Source: Maribacter algicola
GTDB taxonomy: Bacteria; Bacteroidota; Bacteroidia; Flavobacteriales; Flavobacteriaceae
DNA: 64,000 bases
Reading direction: 5' to 3'
Assembly (NCBI RefSeq): GCF_003933245.1
Contig: NZ_QUSX01000001.1
Location: forward strand, 2,108,001-2,172,000
In this document: one piece after another, positions 61,123 through 64,000 of the stretch
How the letters are laid out: the number at the start of each line of letters is the position of its first letter
Position numbering within the stretch: position 1 is the stretch's first letter
Made by a program: the position numbers and the translations under genes
Notes under the pieces: model-generated
Seen by the model: the letters and a program-made list of their open reading frames with translations, nothing else
Database searches by the model: none
Told to the model about the DNA's origin: nothing

Positions 61123-63887
61123 GCTAACCCCGTTTGACCTTTTTTTTTGCCAAAAGTAAAAACAGCTACAGCCAAAAGAATAATAATGGGTAATACTAAA
61201 AACCACCATGCGCCCCCAGAAGCAATTTTAACCGGGTTGCCATGTAAAATAAAACCTGACCAATAATAAGGGTGGGCCAAGGCGTTTTCACGATTTAGGT
61301 TAAGAAAATCCTTTTGCGCCATCTGAAGGGCAACGGCCTTGTTCTCGCCCCGGGCCAGATATTGGTAATAATCGCCCATCATTTTGGTGGTCGATGCGTC
61401 GTTTACGTTCCAAAGAGAACTGGTAATACTTTTGGCACCGCTATAGAAAAAACCACGTGTCAAGCCAATGAGTCCTTCACCCTTTTTTAAATCGCCCAAA
61501 GCGGTTTCACAGGCACTCAAAGTGACCAAATTCGCATTGATCTGTAAATTGTACAAGTCCTTGACGTATAGCAGAAAACTATCGGTATTTGGGCTAAAGG
61601 CCAAATAAGAAAAATCTGGCTGGTCGTTATTATAGACGGCGTGGGTGGCCAAATGTAAAATTTCATAGCTCTCGGCTTGATCTAGAAAATTTTGAAGACT
61701 GGCCTCATTCTGTACAAATATGGAACCGTCAAATAATTGGCTCAAGGCCATTACCTCGTCCTTATTGTGGGGCAAGGGTGAAAGACTGTTTCGAGTGATT
61801 CCGGGCTCTATGGTCTGCCCTTGAAAACTGGGGGCAAAGGCCAACAGTTTGCCATTGTTTACATTTCGTTTCAACAATTGCATGAATAAAGTGGCACTAT
61901 TGATATGCGAAACAGCTTTGGACAGAACTAAAAAAGAATCCGGTTTTTCAGGATCAATAAGCGCACTAAAGGGAATATAGTTCAAGGGTCCATCTGGGGC
62001 AATGATCAATTTTTTACTTCTTTTTGGAAGTACCGGTGCCAAAAGACTTGCATATAGTCCTGTCGCAACTTTTTTAAGGGCATCAATATCCGACTTGGGG
62101 TCCGCAACCATCTTTCTGAATTCTTCAATGGATTTTTCTAGTGTTTGATCCAATTCAATTTTAGCCAATTGGGCCTGGTTTTTACTAATGGATATTCCAT
62201 AAATAGCCCGTTCCCCATAGAAGTAGGAAATAAATGCTTGATCAAGATCAAGTACCTTTTGCAGAACATCAATAGAAGTGGTTTGAGTATTATATTTTAA
62301 CTGATGGTATTTGGGATACTCTTTTTCCACTCTTGCAATCAATTGCTGGTATTCTTCTTTGCGCTGGAAAAGTTCTTGAGTGCTTTCAGAGGAAGAATCC
62401 GTATTTCTTTGTACGGCTTTTTCTAAAATTAGAATTTGTCCTTTCAATAATTCCTCCTGTTCGATCAACTGTTCCGGGATTTGTCCAAATCGGGTTGCAT
62501 TGGTCGCCATCAATGATTCTAAAGAAACCACGGATTTGCTTTTTTCCATCAGGTGGAACATGTTACTTGCTAAAGAATCACTTGGTGCCAAAACGGTCAA
62601 TTGGTAATAAGCCTCCAATCCAGATTCAAATAAGGGAAAGGCATTTTCAATGAGCTGAAATTTATCTTCGCTTCCCGTAAAACTGGGCCTCAAGGAATCA
62701 ATTAGATTTGCTCCCCTCCAAGCGGTCTCTATACTTTTTTGATAGCCGTCAGCAGATTTCTGTTCGTTATATATTTCTGCTATTCTCTTGTAGATAGCCA
62801 AAGCATTAATGGCCTCGGCTCCTGATGTTTTAAGCGTTTTTAGGGAAAGTTTATAATTTTCAAGGGCACTTTCTTTCTTGCCAATTTGTCGATTTAGATC
62901 ACCAATTTTTAGATAAATTTCATGTTCCCTAGTGAAGGTTTGGTCATTTAAATTGGTGAAAGACGTGAGTGTGCCTTCCAATAAGGAGAGTGCCTCATCA
63001 TATTTATTCTCTGCTTCCAAAACATCTGCTTTACGAAGTTGGTACAAAGAATTGAAAACAGGATTTTTTTGTACTGTGGATTCAATCTTGTTTAAAAAAA
63101 CAAGGGCACTATCTGGTTGAGATAGGTTTAAATAACTCTCCGCTAGGTAAAACCCTCCATAGACCAAAGAGTTTTGGTTATCGTTCTCGAGATTGTACCT
63201 AAAATTCCGTAGGAGATAGTTATTAGCTTCGTGGTACTTTTTTTCTTTTAGTAATACTTGTGCCAAAAGATTATAGTGGTCATAGAGAGATTCTTCATTG
63301 CCTTCCATATTCTCTGAAAGTTCGCGGATATTTCGCTCATAAATTTCCTTGGATCTTGCATATTGCCCTTCAAGCATATACATTTTTCCTAAAAACCCAT
63401 AGGCAGCGGTCATTAAACCGTTCATTGTAGGAGTCCGTTCAGATATGGGGACATTTTCTATATCATCAATCAGATTTCTAAAAATTTCAATGGACTTGTT
63501 ATTCTGGTTTAACTTATATAAATAATCTCCTTTAAAGTATTTTAGATAATTTCTGTTTTCAATAGAGCTTATCGTATTTTTTTGGTGTGAATTGAATAAT
63601 AACGAATCCAATTTTCCCAAAACAAATACCGTTTGATGAAGATCCGCATGATAACTGGCCACTCCTGCTAGATTAAAATAGGTTTCCAACATGCCATCCA
63701 GATCTTTCTTTTCTTTTTGAATCTCTAGGATTTGGAAATAATAAAAATTGGCAGAATCTTTCTCGGAATAATAATAGGATTCGGCTTGGGTATTTAGAGA
63801 GGCGATTTTGCCCAATGGGGACTGTTGTGCCTGTAGGTAGACAACTAAAAGAAAGTTTAAAAATATCAGAAAAAAAAAGGCCTTCAT
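61119..63887 (-). CDS. TPR-CHAT domain membrane protease-like protein
   Basis: A 922-residue protein. Signal peptide (MKAFFFLIFLNFLLVVYLQA), about 10 TPR units (residues 30-430: YLKYFKGDYLYKLNQNNKSI, AYGFLGKMYMLEGQYARSKE), a coiled coil, then a CHAT domain (about 600-890) with the caspase-like dyad His749 (LHLATHAVYNND) and Cys793 (TLSACETALGDL). One C-terminal membrane helix (WWFLVLPIIILLAVAVFTFG) and a short KKGQTGLA tail. The CHAT domain should be a periplasmic cysteine peptidase regulated by the TPR superhelix (inference). Overlaps the convergent surface-protein gene by 4 bp; the 5' end overlaps a terminator. Confidence 0.93.
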   Translation of the reverse strand: MKAFFFLIFLNFLLVVYLQAQQSPLGKIASLNTQAESYYYSEKDSANFYYFQILEIQKEKKDLDGMLETYFNLAGVASYHADLHQTVFVLGKLDSLLFNSHQKNTISSIENRNYLKYFKGDYLYKLNQNNKSIEIFRNLIDDIENVPISERTPTMNGLMTAAYGFLGKMYMLEGQYARSKEIYERNIRELSENMEGNEESLYDHYNLLAQVLLKEKKYHEANNYLLRNFRYNLENDNQNSLVYGGFYLAESYLNLSQPDSALVFLNKIESTVQKNPVFNSLYQLRKADVLEAENKYDEALSLLEGTLTSFTNLNDQTFTREHEIYLKIGDLNRQIGKKESALENYKLSLKTLKTSGAEAINALAIYKRIAEIYNEQKSADGYQKSIETAWRGANLIDSLRPSFTGSEDKFQLIENAFPLFESGLEAYYQLTVLAPSDSLASNMFHLMEKSKSVVSLESLMATNATRFGQIPEQLIEQEELLKGQILILEKAVQRNTDSSSESTQELFQRKEEYQQLIARVEKEYPKYHQLKYNTQTTSIDVLQKVLDLDQAFISYFYGERAIYGISISKNQAQLAKIELDQTLEKSIEEFRKMVADPKSDIDALKKVATGLYASLLAPVLPKRSKKLIIAPDGPLNYIPFSALIDPEKPDSFLVLSKAVSHINSATLFMQLLKRNVNNGKLLAFAPSFQGQTIEPGITRNSLSPLPHNKDEVMALSQLFDGSIFVQNEASLQNFLDQAESYEILHLATHAVYNNDQPDFSYLAFSPNTDSFLLYVKDLYNLQINANLVTLSACETALGDLKKGEGLIGLTRGFFYSGAKSITSSLWNVNDASTTKMMGDYYQYLARGENKAVALQMAQKDFLNLNRENALAHPYYWSGFILHGNPVKIASGGAWWFLVLPIIILLAVAVFTFGKKKGQTGLA

Positions 63888-63898
63888 ATCTGAAGGCC
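63879..63898 (-). terminator. Hairpin overlapping the CHAT start codon
   Basis: On the minus strand GGCCTTCA-GATA-TGAAGGCC (63898-63879) is followed directly by nine T's. This is a complete intrinsic terminator for the gene that ends at 63921. The ATG of the CHAT gene (63885-63887) lies in its second arm and the T-run codes for FFF of the signal peptide. Confidence 0.8.
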
Positions 63899-63920
63899 AA
63901 TATAATAAAATTGATCTTTC

Positions 63921-64000
63921 CTATTCACCAAGTTTTTGGAAATAAACTGTTTCCATTCCTTTGGAATCGATTTTTACAATACTAAAGTAGAGAACCCCGG
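63921..64000 (-). CDS. 3' end of an upstream gene (partial)
   Basis: An open minus-strand frame enters from the right edge and ends with TAG at 63921-63923: GVLYFSIVKIDSKGMETVYF, then QKLGE. Only 25 residues are visible. The pattern (Y-F-S-I-V-K-I-D-x-K-G) is compatible with the end of a secreted-protein C-terminal domain, but it cannot be assigned. It is followed 23 bp later by the terminator that overlaps the CHAT start. Confidence 0.6.
   Translation of the reverse strand, partial: GVLYFSIVKIDSKGMETVYFQKLGE

Overview
The window looks like a chromosomal segment of a marine-type Flavobacteriaceae bacterium (phylum Bacteroidota). The evidence is protein families typical of that group: GSCFA, DUF4230, DUF5522, DUF6090 and DUF4136 proteins, DUF5117/5118-type zinc metalloproteases, and a type IX secretion C-terminal domain. 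Promoters also fit, with TAnnTTTG -7 boxes sitting a few bases before start codons, and the base composition is moderately AT-rich. The genus cannot be fixed from sequence alone; a Maribacter/Zobellia/Arenibacter-like organism is a guess.

Layout. 1-5.2 kb is a stress cluster: four universal stress proteins (one cut by the window edge), a thioredoxin, a sigma-70-like regulator and a VIT-family metal transporter. Three ATGAT-N4-ATCAT (FNR-like) sites lie in its divergent promoter regions. 5.7-11.1 kb is a sensory cluster: a PAS histidine kinase, two paralogous single-domain response regulators, two AraC-type regulators and a BLUF blue-light sensor with all of its key residues. 11.3-15.6 kb holds a secreted BNR/sortilin-like propeller protein, an SRAP protein and an initiator tRNA followed by tandem terminators and an apparent tRNA remnant. 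15.7-25.1 kb holds an AGCS symporter, era, a PglD/NeuD-like acetyltransferase, der and two tandem outer-surface MG2/plug-like paralogs.

25.1-39.7 kb is mostly housekeeping: lemA with two TPM proteins, a MerR regulator with an M23 peptidase, alaS, GSCFA and DUF4230 genes, an aromatic amino acid hydroxylase divergent from an Lrp regulator, a D-cysteine desulfhydrase-like enzyme, a LysM glucosaminidase and hemL. 39.7-53.6 kb holds small membrane proteins, a class III cyclase, an MDR oxidoreductase, a Spy-like protein, a large secreted metalloprotease, a DASS transporter, lysS, an SGNH hydrolase, a Pmp3-like peptide and lipB.

53.6-64 kb is the most distinctive part. An ECF sigma factor and a TM-TPR partner with an anti-sigma-like N-terminus are surrounded by two collagen-like (G-x-y) lipoproteins, a kelch lipoprotein, a small secreted protein, a T9SS-tagged protein, a large surface protein and a TPR-CHAT protein. 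Five transcription units in this region share the element TGTTAACC-N14-(A/T)(C/T)AT-N-AA with constant spacing, including the sigma operon itself. This suggests an autoregulated cell-surface regulon and is the best candidate for an undescribed system in the window.

Dispersed palindromic repeats occur, two of them inside coding sequence. Several genes too short for routine ORF calling were found by eye: DUF5522, a Pmp3/YqaE-like peptide, a 59-aa membrane peptide and a 55-aa peptide.
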